Shown here: one piece after another, positions 27,704-36,121 of the stretch
Position numbering within the stretch: the stretch's first letter is position 1
Layout of the letters: the number at the start of each line of letters is the position of its first letter
Assembly: GCF_015767675.1 (NCBI RefSeq)
Contig: NZ_CP065217.1
Coordinates: 3,286,001-3,350,000, forward strand
Direction: 5' to 3'
DNA: 64,000 nucleotides
DNA from: Vibrio navarrensis
GTDB lineage: Bacteria > Pseudomonadota > Gammaproteobacteria > Enterobacterales > Vibrionaceae
Translations under genes and position numbers: made by a program
Notes under the pieces: model-generated
Database searches by the model: none
The model's input: only the letters and a program-made list of their open reading frames with translations
What the model was told of the DNA's origin: nothing

Positions 27704-28591
27704 ATGCCTTGGATTCAAATCAAACTCAATGCGACCAATGAAAACGCTGAGCAAATCGGCGACATGCTTATGGAAGAAACTGGCGCGCTGTCCGTAACCT
27801 TCTTGGATGCTCACGATACGCCGGTATTCGAGCCTCTGCCCGGTGAAACTCGCCTATGGGGTGATACAGACGTCCTAGCGCTGTACGATGCCGAAGCGGA
27901 CACTCAGCTCATCATGTCGCAGATTAGAGCCAGCAAGATGCTGGTCGACGGCTTTGCCTACAAAGTGGAGCAGCTTGAAGACAAAGATTGGGAACGCGAG
28001 TGGATGGACAACTTCCACCCCATGAAGTTTGGTGAGCGTCTGTGGATCTGCCCAAGCTGGCGCGACATTCCTGATCCAAGCGCAGTCAACGTGATGCTCG
28101 ATCCGGGCCTCGCCTTTGGTACGGGGACTCACCCAACCACCGCGTTGTGCCTGCAGTGGCTAGAAAGCCTCGATCTAAGCGGCAAGACAGTAATCGACTT
28201 TGGCTGTGGTTCAGGCATCCTCGCGATCGCCGCGATCAAACTCGGCGCAGAAAAAGTCATCGGCATCGACATTGATCCTCAAGCACTACTCGCCTCAAAA
28301 GATAACGCTCAGCGCAATGGCGTGGCAGAACAACTTGAGGTTTATCTGCCACAAGATCAACCAGAAGGTCTGCTGGCCGATGTGGTGGTGGCCAACATTT
28401 TAGCCGCGCCGCTGCGTGAACTTTCGTCGATCATCACAGGGCTGGTCAAGCCAAATGGACTGTTGGCGATGTCCGGCGTTTTGGACACACAAGCAGAAGA
28501 TGTGGCGAATCACTATCGTGACGCGTTTCACATTGATCCGATTGTTGAGCAGAGCGAATGGTGTCGCATCTCGGGTCGCAAGCTAGGCTAG
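27704..28591 (+). CDS. prmA: Ribosomal protein L11 methyltransferase
   Basis: SAM-dependent enzyme methylating ribosomal protein L11 (whose gene rplK is at 57311-57739). 295 aa from ATG 27704 ([10 protein letters not shown]), which matches the family start. The frame extends to 27614 but that segment overlaps the accC terminator. An N-terminal substrate-recognition domain (about 1-65) is followed by a Rossmann methyltransferase with motif [16 protein letters not shown] near residue 163 and the [12 protein letters not shown] motif IV. Confidence 0.95.
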   Translation: MPWIQIKLNATNENAEQIGDMLMEETGALSVTFLDAHDTPVFEPLPGETRLWGDTDVLALYDAEADTQLIMSQIRASKMLVDGFAYKVEQLEDKDWEREWMDNFHPMKFGERLWICPSWRDIPDPSAVNVMLDPGLAFGTGTHPTTALCLQWLESLDLSGKTVIDFGCGSGILAIAAIKLGAEKVIGIDIDPQALLASKDNAQRNGVAEQLEVYLPQDQPEGLLADVVVANILAAPLRELSSIITGLVKPNGLLAMSGVLDTQAEDVANHYRDAFHIDPIVEQSEWCRISGRKLG

Positions 28592-28730
28592 ATAAGACTT
28601 TCAGGGATAATTGTTTGAATTTTATACAAATTACAAAAACAATTACTCAATGCTCAAATATTAGTCTTTTCACGCAGAAAAAAAATGCGTAAAATGCGCG
28701 CCCTTGCTGGTATGAAGCTGTGAAGACGTT

Positions 28731-29693
28731 TTGAAAATCGGAAACCACCAACTTAAGAACAATCTGATCGTCGCCCCCATGGCGGGTGTCACCGACAGAC
28801 CCTTTCGCGAGTTGTGTTTGCGATACGGAGCGGGAATGGCCGTCAGTGAAATGATGTCCTCCAACCCCGCTTTGTGGAAAACCGCTAAATCACAAAATCG
28901 CATGGTGCATGAAGGCGAATCGGGCATTCGCTCAGTACAGATTGCTGGAAGTGATCCACAGCTCATGGCAGATGCTGCGCAATTCAGCGTTGAAAACGGT
29001 GCTCAAATCATCGACATCAACATGGGATGCCCAGCAAAAAAAGTGAATAAAAAGCTCGCGGGTTCTGCCCTGCTAAACTACCCAGACATTATCGAACAGA
29101 TATTGAAAACGGTAGTGAACGCAGTAAAAGTGCCAGTCACTTTAAAAACCCGCACTGGCTGGGATACAGAAAATAAAAACTGTATTCAAATCGCTAAATT
29201 AGCCGAAGACTGCGGCATACAAGCGCTTGCTCTGCATGGCAGAACCAAAGCCTGTATGTACAAAGGTGAGGCCGAATACGACAGCATTAGAGCCGTCAAG
29301 CAAGCCATCTCAATTCCGGTTATCGCTAACGGTGATATCGATAGTCCGGAGAAGGCAAAGCATGTGCTGGAGTACACCGGCGCTGACGCTCTCATGATCG
29401 GCCGCCCTGCCCAGGGTCGACCGTGGATTTTCCAGGAAATCCAACACTATTTGGAAAACGGCACCACGATGCCAGAGCTTCCTATTGCGGAAGTAAAAAG
29501 CATCCTGCTTGGTCATGTGAACGCTCTGCATGATTTTTATGGCGAGTATTTAGGTCCGCGTATCGCGCGTAAGCACGTAGGTTGGTACCTAAAAGAGCAT
29601 GAACAAGCGAGTGAGTTTCGCCGTACCTTCAACGCCATCGACGCTACCGATCTGCAGCTTGAGGCGTTAGAAGGTTACTTTGATTTAGCCTAA
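28731..29693 (+). CDS. dusB: tRNA-dihydrouridine synthase B
   Basis: FMN-dependent reductase making dihydrouridine in tRNA, 320 aa. It starts with TTG at 28731 ([26 protein letters not shown]), which aligns with the E. coli DusB start. The catalytic Cys lies in [17 protein letters not shown] near residue 100. [12 protein letters not shown] and the C-terminal [10 protein letters not shown] tRNA-binding helix are visible. It is the first gene of the dusB-fis operon. The weak TTG start suits a gene whose main output is the downstream Fis. Confidence 0.95.
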   Translation: MKIGNHQLKNNLIVAPMAGVTDRPFRELCLRYGAGMAVSEMMSSNPALWKTAKSQNRMVHEGESGIRSVQIAGSDPQLMADAAQFSVENGAQIIDINMGCPAKKVNKKLAGSALLNYPDIIEQILKTVVNAVKVPVTLKTRTGWDTENKNCIQIAKLAEDCGIQALALHGRTKACMYKGEAEYDSIRAVKQAISIPVIANGDIDSPEKAKHVLEYTGADALMIGRPAQGRPWIFQEIQHYLENGTTMPELPIAEVKSILLGHVNALHDFYGEYLGPRIARKHVGWYLKEHEQASEFRRTFNAIDATDLQLEALEGYFDLA

Positions 29694-29722
29694 ATAGTTG
29701 GAGTGGCAGCTAGGCGACAAGA

Positions 29723-29770
29723 TAACTCAGCCCTATGAACATAGATCCGCTATTTGATTAGGGTGAGTTA
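29723..29770 (+). promoter_or_regulatory. Large hairpin between dusB and fis
   Basis: TAACTCAGCCCTA (29723-29735) pairs with TAGGGTGAGTTA (29759-29770), a 12-bp stem with one bulged G and a 23-nt loop. It lies in the 155-bp dusB-fis spacer and has no T tract. It may stabilise, process or modulate translation of fis mRNA (inference). Confidence 0.5.
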
Positions 29771-29848
29771 GCGCCGTCAACGACGCTGCAGCTACAAATA
29801 TGAAGGCTATGACGTTGCATCATAATTAAGAGAAGAGCTAGACCGAAT

Positions 29849-30145
29849 ATGTTCGAACAAAATCTGACTTCAGAAGCTTTAACCGTAACTACCGTAACAT
29901 CACAAGATCAAATCACGCAAAAGCCACTACGTGATTCTGTTAAAGCGTCTCTTAAAAACTACTTGGCTCAATTAAACGGTCAGGAAGTGACTGAACTATA
30001 CGAACTAGTTCTCGCTGAAGTTGAACAGCCATTACTAGATACCATTATGCAGTACACTCGCGGCAACCAAACGCGCGCAGCAACCATGATGGGCATCAAC
30101 CGCGGTACTCTTCGCAAGAAATTGAAAAAATACGGCATGAACTAA
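29849..30145 (+). CDS. fis: DNA-binding protein Fis
   Basis: Nucleoid-associated factor for inversion stimulation, 98 aa, the same length as in E. coli. The C-terminal helix-turn-helix [20 protein letters not shown] (about residues 73-92) is nearly invariant. The N-terminal beta-hairpin region is [14 protein letters not shown]. It binds DNA as a dimer and activates rRNA/tRNA promoters in fast growth. It is second in the operon with dusB and followed by a terminator. Confidence 0.97.
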   Translation: MFEQNLTSEALTVTTVTSQDQITQKPLRDSVKASLKNYLAQLNGQEVTELYELVLAEVEQPLLDTIMQYTRGNQTRAATMMGINRGTLRKKLKKYGMN

Positions 30146-30171
30146 TACCCATTAGTTAACCATTTGAATTT

Positions 30172-30208
30172 AAAGTCGCTTTTCTTTTGTAGAGAGCGAC
30201 TTTTTTGT
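30172..30208 (+). terminator. Intrinsic terminator after fis
   Basis: AAAGTCGCT (30172-30180) and AGCGACTTT (30195-30203), 14-nt loop, in a run of T6 (30201-30206). Confidence 0.8.
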
Positions 30209-30366
30209 TATATGTACCCCCACATGTACCCCGAGCATTTGCCTAGCTTCCCCTTCATCACCCAAATCTCACTGACAGGATTTTAAAGAACTAACGTTTG
30301 GAGTCGGTGTTAACAAACCTCAATGTTGTTCAAGCAAAAATGCTGAAAAACGCAAAATTAGCGACT

Positions 30367-31053
30367 CTAGTAAATCAGCCTCATCGATTCAAACGCGAGC
30401 TGAACATGACCATTGGGGCAGAGATACTGCCTCTCTACATGCCCACAAAGGTTGACCGATTTTTCTTGTAGCTGACCCGTTTCCATTTCTTGATGACAGA
30501 CAGAGCAGCATACAAGGCCAATATTGTTTGCAATTAAATCATCCGCCAAGTAAGAAAACCTCGACCACATTGGCGGCACATCGACAGGCTCTTGCAGCGA
30601 CTCATCACGCCTTTGCACCCAAGCCAATATTTTCCCCTCATCATTGCCTTGTAGGTGAGGCGATTGACGCAGCCGCTCAATCAACTGCTTCTCAAGCAAA
30701 GCGCTGGGAAAAATGAACTCACCATAGCTCTCATTCGCGCTCCCCTCAGGTACTGGCTTATAGCTAACATAAGCGCCACAAGTTTTCAGTTCCCGATAGG
30801 CACGTTCGATTTCTCGATAATAATCGGCACGATTAGCCTTTGGCCTCAGCCAATCAGCCCAATGAGGCCTGCCCTGTTTCACCCAACCCAAAAGCATTAA
30901 AGGCCAGATCAAAACCATAAACACAAAATGAAACCAGATGTCGCCTTTGTCCCACTGCCAATCATGCTTATCCAAGTGCCTGACCATCACCCACAGCAAG
31001 CCGCACGCCACCAGCGCAGCCCCAAGCCAATAACCCTGTAGTAGCATCAACAT
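30367..31053 (-). CDS. Two-TM membrane protein with C-terminal zinc-ribbon-like domain, unknown function
   Basis: 228 aa, function not recognised. TM helices lie at about residues 4-24 and 40-57. A cytoplasmic or periplasmic middle follows (about 60-170; EIERAYRELKTCGAYVSY). The C-terminal domain has paired metal-binding residues: CCSVCHQE near 185, then CGH and LCPNGH near 204-216. This resembles a treble-clef or zinc-ribbon. It sits alone between fis and the decayed island and has lower GC than the flanking core genes, so it may be accessory. Start MLMLLQGYW is chosen because it gives a proper first TM helix. Confidence 0.7.
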   Translation of the reverse strand: MLMLLQGYWLGAALVACGLLWVMVRHLDKHDWQWDKGDIWFHFVFMVLIWPLMLLGWVKQGRPHWADWLRPKANRADYYREIERAYRELKTCGAYVSYKPVPEGSANESYGEFIFPSALLEKQLIERLRQSPHLQGNDEGKILAWVQRRDESLQEPVDVPPMWSRFSYLADDLIANNIGLVCCSVCHQEMETGQLQEKSVNLCGHVERQYLCPNGHVQLAFESMRLIY

Positions 31054-31216
31054 TGCATCCCTCTCACTCTTTTTGCAGCCCAGTTTGACATCATGCCTAG
31101 CTCCTCGCTAAAAATCGAAGTTCGTCACCAAAGCTACGACTAAGTTTACATTTCGATCTGTGTGTTTGCGCTTGTTTGCTACAATCGCGCGCATATTTAT
31201 TAGGTTATGAAGTACT

Positions 31217-31396
31217 ATGGTCGAACTACATCAACAAGAGCTAAAAAAGCAGCTTTGGAACATCGCTAACACTTTGCGCGGCAACATGGATGCCGACGAT
31301 TTACTTTCTGAAGATGGTAGAAGTGGACCTCTTCACAGCGTTAACTTTTGGGAAAGAAGACCGCCAAAAATGCGTAGAAAAAATCTCATATGGTAG
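31217..31396 (+). pseudogene. hsdM: hsdM 5' remnant (type I restriction-modification methylase subunit)
   Basis: ATG at 31217 opens MVELHQQELKKQLWNIANT and then LRGNMDADD, the typical N-terminus of HsdM (family consensus LRGKMDADEFRDYILG). Homology stops at about 31300, after roughly 29 codons. From there the frame runs through unrelated sequence to TAG at 31394. The rest of the ~500-aa methylase, and hsdS and hsdR, are absent. A natural promoter probably still exists upstream. This is a deletion scar, and the 59-aa chimera is unlikely to be functional. Confidence 0.75.
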
Positions 31397-31577
31397 CCCC
31401 GATGGATTAGAAGTGCTTGTATTCGATGATGACGACATTAAAGACAAAGTGATTTTTAAGTCTCAGTTAGAAGGAGCGAGCAACCTTTATTGCAACGACA
31501 TCTTTAAGTCTCTATGTGAAGTAAATGGTTTAACCGGTCTACAATTTTCCACCGAACTAACAGACCCTTTCAGCTAA
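31301..31577 (+). pseudogene. 3' remnant of an unidentified gene fused to hsdM
   Basis: In the frame offset from hsdM, the sequence reads YFLKMVEVDLFTALTFG and continues as plausible protein through VNGLTGLQFSTELTDPFS to TAA at 31577 (about 92 codons). The ending GLTGLQF resembles DUF1629/Imm11-type immunity proteins, but this is only an impression. There is no ribosome site or proper start at the left end: the only upstream ATG (31290) is inside the hsdM fragment. It is most likely the tail of a gene joined to hsdM by a deletion. Confidence 0.5.
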
Positions 31578-31640
31578 TAGAGCAACGCTCTTTTGCCGGA
31601 CAAAGAAAATGGCTACCAATATGACTGGTAGCCATTAACC

Positions 31641-32080
31641 TCAAACGCTCCTCTTCCTATAACGCTGCACCTTGCTGGTGGGTTTATCTGGGAGGGTCAT
31701 TTCGATTAAGCCAGCCTCAAGTGCAGGCTTTAGGTAGCGATCACGAAAGGATTTTCTATCTTTCAGCCCCAACATCGCTTGAATTTCTTCTCTGAGCATT
31801 TCCACTTCTAGCAGTTGTTTAACTTGAGGGGTAACTTGGGGGGCATCTTGAGGGGTGGTCGCTTCTGTTTCTTGCAAAGCGTTCAAGATCATCTGCAACA
31901 TAAAGGAAATGAACGGCTCTGAATCGGCTTTCAGCGTACTGCGATTAATCGCATCATAATAGGCTTGCTGATTTTCATAGATAAAGAAGGATTAACAGAT
32001 AAACGCCCCAAGCATTCGCTGATTTGCGCCACCAGCGAAAGAATCTGATTGGTAATGGTGTAAGGTGGTTGGTCGCTCAT
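31641..32080 (-). pseudogene. fic pseudogene with large internal deletion
   Basis: The minus-strand ATG at 32080 begins MSDQPPYTITNQILSLVAQ and ISECLGRLS, the N-terminus of Fic-domain AMP-transferase proteins. After about 32 codons (near 31990) the frame shifts. From 31991 down to 31641 a second frame carries the family C-terminus: QQAYYDAINRSTLKADSEPF, then a winged-helix ending with DRKSFRDRYLKPALEAGLIE. The whole middle, including the Fic catalytic HPFxxGNGR motif, is missing. Fic genes often sit inside type I restriction operons, consistent with the hsdM scrap next door. Confidence 0.8.
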
Positions 32081-32085
32081 CAAAC

Positions 32086-32532
32086 TCACGCGGTTCTTTT
32101 ACTGGAAATCATCAACGTCACATTATTTGTTTTGTTCGTCATAATGTCTAAATGTTCGAGCCACATTGTGAGCGCTTCCCTTTTTTCAGGTAAGTACTGG
32201 CTACGGTTATAAATCGCCATTACGCCCCCCCCAAGCTGTGCCCTAAAAGTTGCTCGACAACATAAGGCGCAACGCCAAGCTCATTAAGGCGCGTCGCGCG
32301 CGTTCGACGAATATCATGCAATGTCCACGCTTCTTTAGTCACTGTCTGCTTTTAGTTGAAGCAACCAAGGTACCAGATCATCAGGAATGGGACGGATAAT
32401 TTTTTCATCTGTTTTACTGTGCTCTTTTGGCACTGTCCAAAGCAACGTCTCAAAATCCCACTCTTTCCATTTTGAAATCGCTTTACAGTAACCATTGCTT
32501 AATGATTGAACACTTTGTACATTGATTCCCAA
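32086..32532 (-). pseudogene. Tyrosine recombinase (integrase) remnant, deleted and frameshifted
   Basis: Three pieces on the minus strand. (1) 32532-32335 contains WDFETLLWTVPKEHSKTDEK and IIRPIPDDLVPWLLQL, the middle of a P4-type integrase. (2) 32336 to about 32215 reads [20 protein letters not shown] and [12 protein letters not shown], with the catalytic HxxR and the LGH box. (3) After a run of eight G (minus strand; C8 at 32225-32232) the frame shifts, and MAIYNRSQYLPEKREAL continues to TGA at 32086. Tyr in IYNR is the nucleophile. The N-terminal half is gone and residues between pieces 1 and 2 are deleted. Confidence 0.82.
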
Positions 32533-32588
32533 GCCAATTTATCACTCGATAGCGAAGTTCTGGAGTGAATCAAGCAGGGAGTCGAGAG

Positions 32589-33566
32589 ATGTGGGTGAGA
32601 AATGTAATGTTATCGGTTGTGCTCGCGATTTTACTGTACATTTTCTTTGCCCCAACTCATGGCGACTCTTACTTTCAAGAGACTGACCCAACCTCTTCCG
32701 ATCCCGTCTCCACTTCCCGGCGATCTTCCGAGCTGGCATCTCAAACAGAGACAAAAGCCACTCCACGTCGTAAAAATAGGATAGATTGCACTAAGCCGAC
32801 TCAGGCAAGTTTCCAAAAGAGCGAGCAAACGCTGCATTACGGCATGTTTTATCTCAACCTTCACGCCGACGAATTGCCAGAGGATTTCGTTCATCAGCTC
32901 AAACCGCGCCTGAGATCAATTCAGCATTACTACCAATTACTTTTAGGTAAAGCGTCTCTAAAGGCCGTTGAAGTCGACCTCTACTTATTTAGCGACCTTC
33001 AATCTTATCAACAGTTTGCACAAAGCCAAGATCGAAGCCATGAGGCCTTAGGCAGTTATAGCTTGTACGATGGCAAGATAGTGTTCTATTACCGCAATGC
33101 GCAACAGGCCATCAATACCTCAATCCACGAAATCGTCCATGCTGTCAATCACCGCACGCTGGGCTATTTGCCCGGTTGGCTGGATGAAGGTTTAGCTGAA
33201 TTCTTCGCCGGCTTTTGGCAAACAGAATCCGGTCAAATCAACGCCGAGTCAAAAAAGTGGATTGACGGTAAAAACAGACTGCGTTTCACGCCGCTTGGCT
33301 TGCCTGAGCTATTCAATCAGGAGACCTACTGGTATCGCGACGCGCAGCGGGAAAATTCGCGCTTATATGGTAGCAGTTGGCTGCTGATTTACTTTTTCTT
33401 CGCCGATGAGCACGGGCAACGATTACTTTCAAAAATTATGCAGCAAGAAATGCAAGACCCTTGCGATATTCTCGAAGGCAATGAGATGCTGCAATTTCTT
33501 CTTGATGCCGAGCCAAACTTTGAGTTGGATTATCAGCACTGGTTGCGCAGCCAGCTCTCCTATTAA
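32589..33566 (+). CDS. Putative membrane-anchored zinc metallopeptidase (DUF1570-like, HExxH)
   Basis: 325 aa from ATG 32589, which has AGGGAG 7 nt upstream. A GTG at 32565 is possible but worse. One N-terminal TM or uncleaved signal anchor lies at about residues 3-22, then a low-complexity Ser/Thr linker (about 30-65). The catalytic-type motif HEIVHAVNH lies at about 180-188, with a downstream Glu in WLDEGLAEFF about 16 residues on, a gluzincin pattern. The protein should face the periplasm. Substrate unknown. It borders the decayed island and may be accessory or core. Confidence 0.72.
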   Translation: MWVRNVMLSVVLAILLYIFFAPTHGDSYFQETDPTSSDPVSTSRRSSELASQTETKATPRRKNRIDCTKPTQASFQKSEQTLHYGMFYLNLHADELPEDFVHQLKPRLRSIQHYYQLLLGKASLKAVEVDLYLFSDLQSYQQFAQSQDRSHEALGSYSLYDGKIVFYYRNAQQAINTSIHEIVHAVNHRTLGYLPGWLDEGLAEFFAGFWQTESGQINAESKKWIDGKNRLRFTPLGLPELFNQETYWYRDAQRENSRLYGSSWLLIYFFFADEHGQRLLSKIMQQEMQDPCDILEGNEMLQFLLDAEPNFELDYQHWLRSQLSY

Positions 33567-33766
33567 CCCCGTGAACGTTCGCCTTCGTCTTTTTTCCTCG
33601 CGTCAAAGCACATTTATCTGCAACAACTCATACCGTTGCGCAGTAATTTCTCACTTGGGTCAAATCTCTCCTTTAGTCGCATATACGAAGCCGTTATCAC
33701 TTTGTTACATTCTAAAGTGAATAAAAATCAAATTATAAAAATATCCACCATCAAGGAGTGATCGCT

Positions 33767-35407
33767 ATGGTCAGTTTCGGCTTGCGTATATTAAACATCA
33801 AGCAGCGGCTTTACTTGCTGACTTTGGTTATTTCAACGCTACTTTTAATCCCTTTTGGAGCGTTGCTTTATGACTATCAAGGCGATTTACTCGAAGCTAA
33901 ACAGGTCAAGACCCGTCATCTGGTCGAATCTGCCACCAGCGTGCTGGCCCATTTTCAGCAGTTGGAAAGCGCAGGTGTACTTTCTCGCAGCGAAGCGCAG
34001 ACCCAAGCCAAACAAGCCATCAGTGCGTTGCGTTATGAGAAATCTGATTATTTTTGGATTAATAACGAAAAACCAGCCATGGTGATGCATCCAATCAAGC
34101 CTCAATTAGATGGCCAAGATCTCAGCACCTTCAAGGACCCGACGGGCAAGGCGCTATTTGTTGAGATGGTATCAGTGGTCAAACAATCCGGTGCAGGCTT
34201 TGTCTACTACATGTGGCCAAAGCCGGGCTCTGAGGTGGATGTGGAAAAGCTCTCTTATGTCAGTGAGTTTAAACCGTGGGGCTGGATTATTGGCACAGGG
34301 GTATACATTGACGATGTGCAGGCGCTCATCTGGCAGCGGGCGCAATCATCGCTGTTTAAACTGGCAATCGCTTTTGCCCTGATGCTGCTGCTCTCGGGGC
34401 TGATTGGCAATAGCATCACCGCGCCTTGCCGCGCGACCAAAGAGGCGCTGGCCGAGATAGCCAAAGGCGACGGCGACCTCACCAAGCAGTTACCCGTTGA
34501 AGGACGTGATGAACTCACGCAAATAGCCCAAGAGTTTAATGAATTTACTGGCAAGATCCGCCAAATCGTACACAACATTACTCCGGTGACTCAAGACGTG
34601 ACGGGTTCTGCCAGCGAACTGACTCAAGTTGCTCAGCACGCGCTGCAGAAAGCGACCATGCAGCAGCGCTCTGTGGATTCGGTCGCTGATGCGATGAAGC
34701 AGTTGCAGGCCAGTAACACTGGCGTTGCCGAGTCGGCGCAAGAAGCGGCGCTGGCCGCGCAAAATGCCAGCCAAAAGGGTAAAGAAGGCAGTAATGTGAT
34801 TAGCAAAGCATCTGACTATATGAACGCCTTATCGTCAACGGTGACACAAACTGAGCAAAACGTGCAAGATTTAGCCAATGAAACGCAAAAAGTTGGCGCT
34901 GTACTGGAAGTGATTCGCGGCGTGGCAGAGCAAACCAATCTGCTCGCGCTCAACGCGGCCATTGAGGCGGCTCGAGCAGGCGACCAGGGACGCGGCTTCG
35001 CCGTGGTTGCCGACGAAGTGCGCACCTTGGCTACGCGCACCAGCCACAGCACGGATGAAATCCAGCAGATCATCGCCAATTTGCAGCAAAGGGCCAGTGA
35101 GGTGTGTAAATCGATGGAACAGACGCAGCGCCAATCACAAGAAACGCAGTTGCAAGCAAGCCAAGCGCAAACCGCACTGCATGAAATTGATCAGCAGATC
35201 GCCACCATCCTAGAGCTTAATCGACACATCGCTCAATCGAGCGTAGAACAATCCCACACCACCAACCAAATCAGCGACAGTCTTAGCCAAATCGCCGAGC
35301 ATAGTGACCAAGCGGCCGCACAAGCCAACCAAGTTGCCGCGGCCAGCGAGCAGTTAATGGCGAGTGGCCATCGGCTACAACAAAGCGTCGCTGCTTTTCG
35401 TGCCTAA
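33767..35407 (+). CDS. Methyl-accepting chemotaxis protein with single Cache domain
   Basis: Membrane chemoreceptor, 546 aa from ATG 33767, with AAGGAG at 33753-33758. TM1 lies at about residues 12-34. The periplasmic sCache domain (about 35-190) includes [19 protein letters not shown] and the [14 protein letters not shown] motif. TM2 lies at about 200-220, then HAMP and the signalling domain with the hairpin tip [19 protein letters not shown] and the adjoining [13 protein letters not shown]. Related sCache_2 receptors often sense small organic acids, but the ligand is not readable. It has no C-terminal CheR-docking pentapeptide and is monocistronic. Confidence 0.92.
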   Translation: MVSFGLRILNIKQRLYLLTLVISTLLLIPFGALLYDYQGDLLEAKQVKTRHLVESATSVLAHFQQLESAGVLSRSEAQTQAKQAISALRYEKSDYFWINNEKPAMVMHPIKPQLDGQDLSTFKDPTGKALFVEMVSVVKQSGAGFVYYMWPKPGSEVDVEKLSYVSEFKPWGWIIGTGVYIDDVQALIWQRAQSSLFKLAIAFALMLLLSGLIGNSITAPCRATKEALAEIAKGDGDLTKQLPVEGRDELTQIAQEFNEFTGKIRQIVHNITPVTQDVTGSASELTQVAQHALQKATMQQRSVDSVADAMKQLQASNTGVAESAQEAALAAQNASQKGKEGSNVISKASDYMNALSSTVTQTEQNVQDLANETQKVGAVLEVIRGVAEQTNLLALNAAIEAARAGDQGRGFAVVADEVRTLATRTSHSTDEIQQIIANLQQRASEVCKSMEQTQRQSQETQLQASQAQTALHEIDQQIATILELNRHIAQSSVEQSHTTNQISDSLSQIAEHSDQAAAQANQVAAASEQLMASGHRLQQSVAAFRA

Positions 35408-35439
35408 AAAGCAGATAAAGCCGCTCCTTGATGAGCGGC

Positions 35440-35838
35440 TTACTCCAACGCAGCCAAAATCGAGCAGTGGCTGGCATCGTCATCCGTATGACCACAACAG
35501 GCATCGTTGATTTTCTTCAACGCCTGACGAATTTGGCTTAACTGGGCGATTTTCTCATCGATCAGCGCCAACTTGGCAGAAGTGATCGCTTTCACCTCAG
35601 CGCAGCTGTGTTCTGTCGCTTCGAGCTTGATCTCCAACAACTCTTTGATCTCTTCCAAACTCAAGCCCAGCGCTTTCGCTTTGAGAATAAAACCGACCTG
35701 TTTTTGGTTCTCTTCGCTGTAGAGACGATAGCCAGACTCACTGCGTCCAGCAGGCAAAATCAGTTGGTTTTTTTCATAAAAACGCAGCGTATCCGTACTC
35801 ACGCCGCACCGTTTTGCCAACTCACCGATTTGAAACAT
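35440..35838 (-). CDS. zntR: Zn(II)-responsive MerR-family regulator ZntR
   Basis: 132 aa. The N-terminal MerR helix-turn-helix begins MFQIGELAKRCGVSTDTLRF. A long dimerisation helix (about 80-115) follows. The metal-binding C-terminus has CCGHTDDDASHC, with a further Cys (HSCAEV) near residue 78. The Cys/His pattern fits ZntR better than the Cu-type CueR. ZntR activates a zinc-export P-type ATPase (zntA), which is not in the window. It is divergent from purH, 283 bp away. Confidence 0.86.
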   Translation of the reverse strand: MFQIGELAKRCGVSTDTLRFYEKNQLILPAGRSESGYRLYSEENQKQVGFILKAKALGLSLEEIKELLEIKLEATEHSCAEVKAITSAKLALIDEKIAQLSQIRQALKKINDACCGHTDDDASHCSILAALE

Positions 35839-35907
35839 AACTCTCCTTATTAACTCACTCGTTACTTTTGTCGTCTAAGCAGGCGCTTTTTGCAATTATT
35901 TTTGAGA

Positions 35908-35923
35908 TGCCAAACGATTGCGC
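35908..35923. promoter_or_regulatory. Predicted PurR box upstream of purH
   Basis: TGCCAAACGATTGCGC matches 11 of 16 positions of the E. coli PurR palindrome, including the core CAAACG-TTGCG. It lies 199 bp before purH, just upstream of a -10-like TAGAAT (35947-35952). PurR regulates purHD in E. coli. The downstream leader carries a hairpin CTGTTTTC (35975-35982)/GAAAACAG (35988-35995). Confidence 0.65.
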
Positions 35924-36121
35924 GAGCTTTTTTGTAATAAATTGGTTAGAATACGCGCCACCAAATGAGGGAGACTGTTTTCTCGATGAAAACAGCAGCA
36001 AAGGTCTTTACCAAAACTGGCCAATCTTTTATCTGCAGAGTTTTTCGCTCTGGCGATAAGAACAAGTTCATTTTTGGCAAATATCTTTAGTTTAACTCCG
36101 TGAATTTGAGGAAATGGAAGC

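Noticed and set aside
29771-29790. Second hairpin GCGCCGT...ACGACGC next to the dusB-fis stem
   Set aside because: Only partial complementarity with mismatches. Not convincing beside the much better stem at 29723-29770.
30367-33566. A possible active defence island (hsdM, fic, integrase, metallopeptidase)
   Set aside because: hsdM, fic and integrase are all truncated or frameshifted with catalytic parts missing, so no working system remains. Only the flanking membrane protein and peptidase-like gene are intact.
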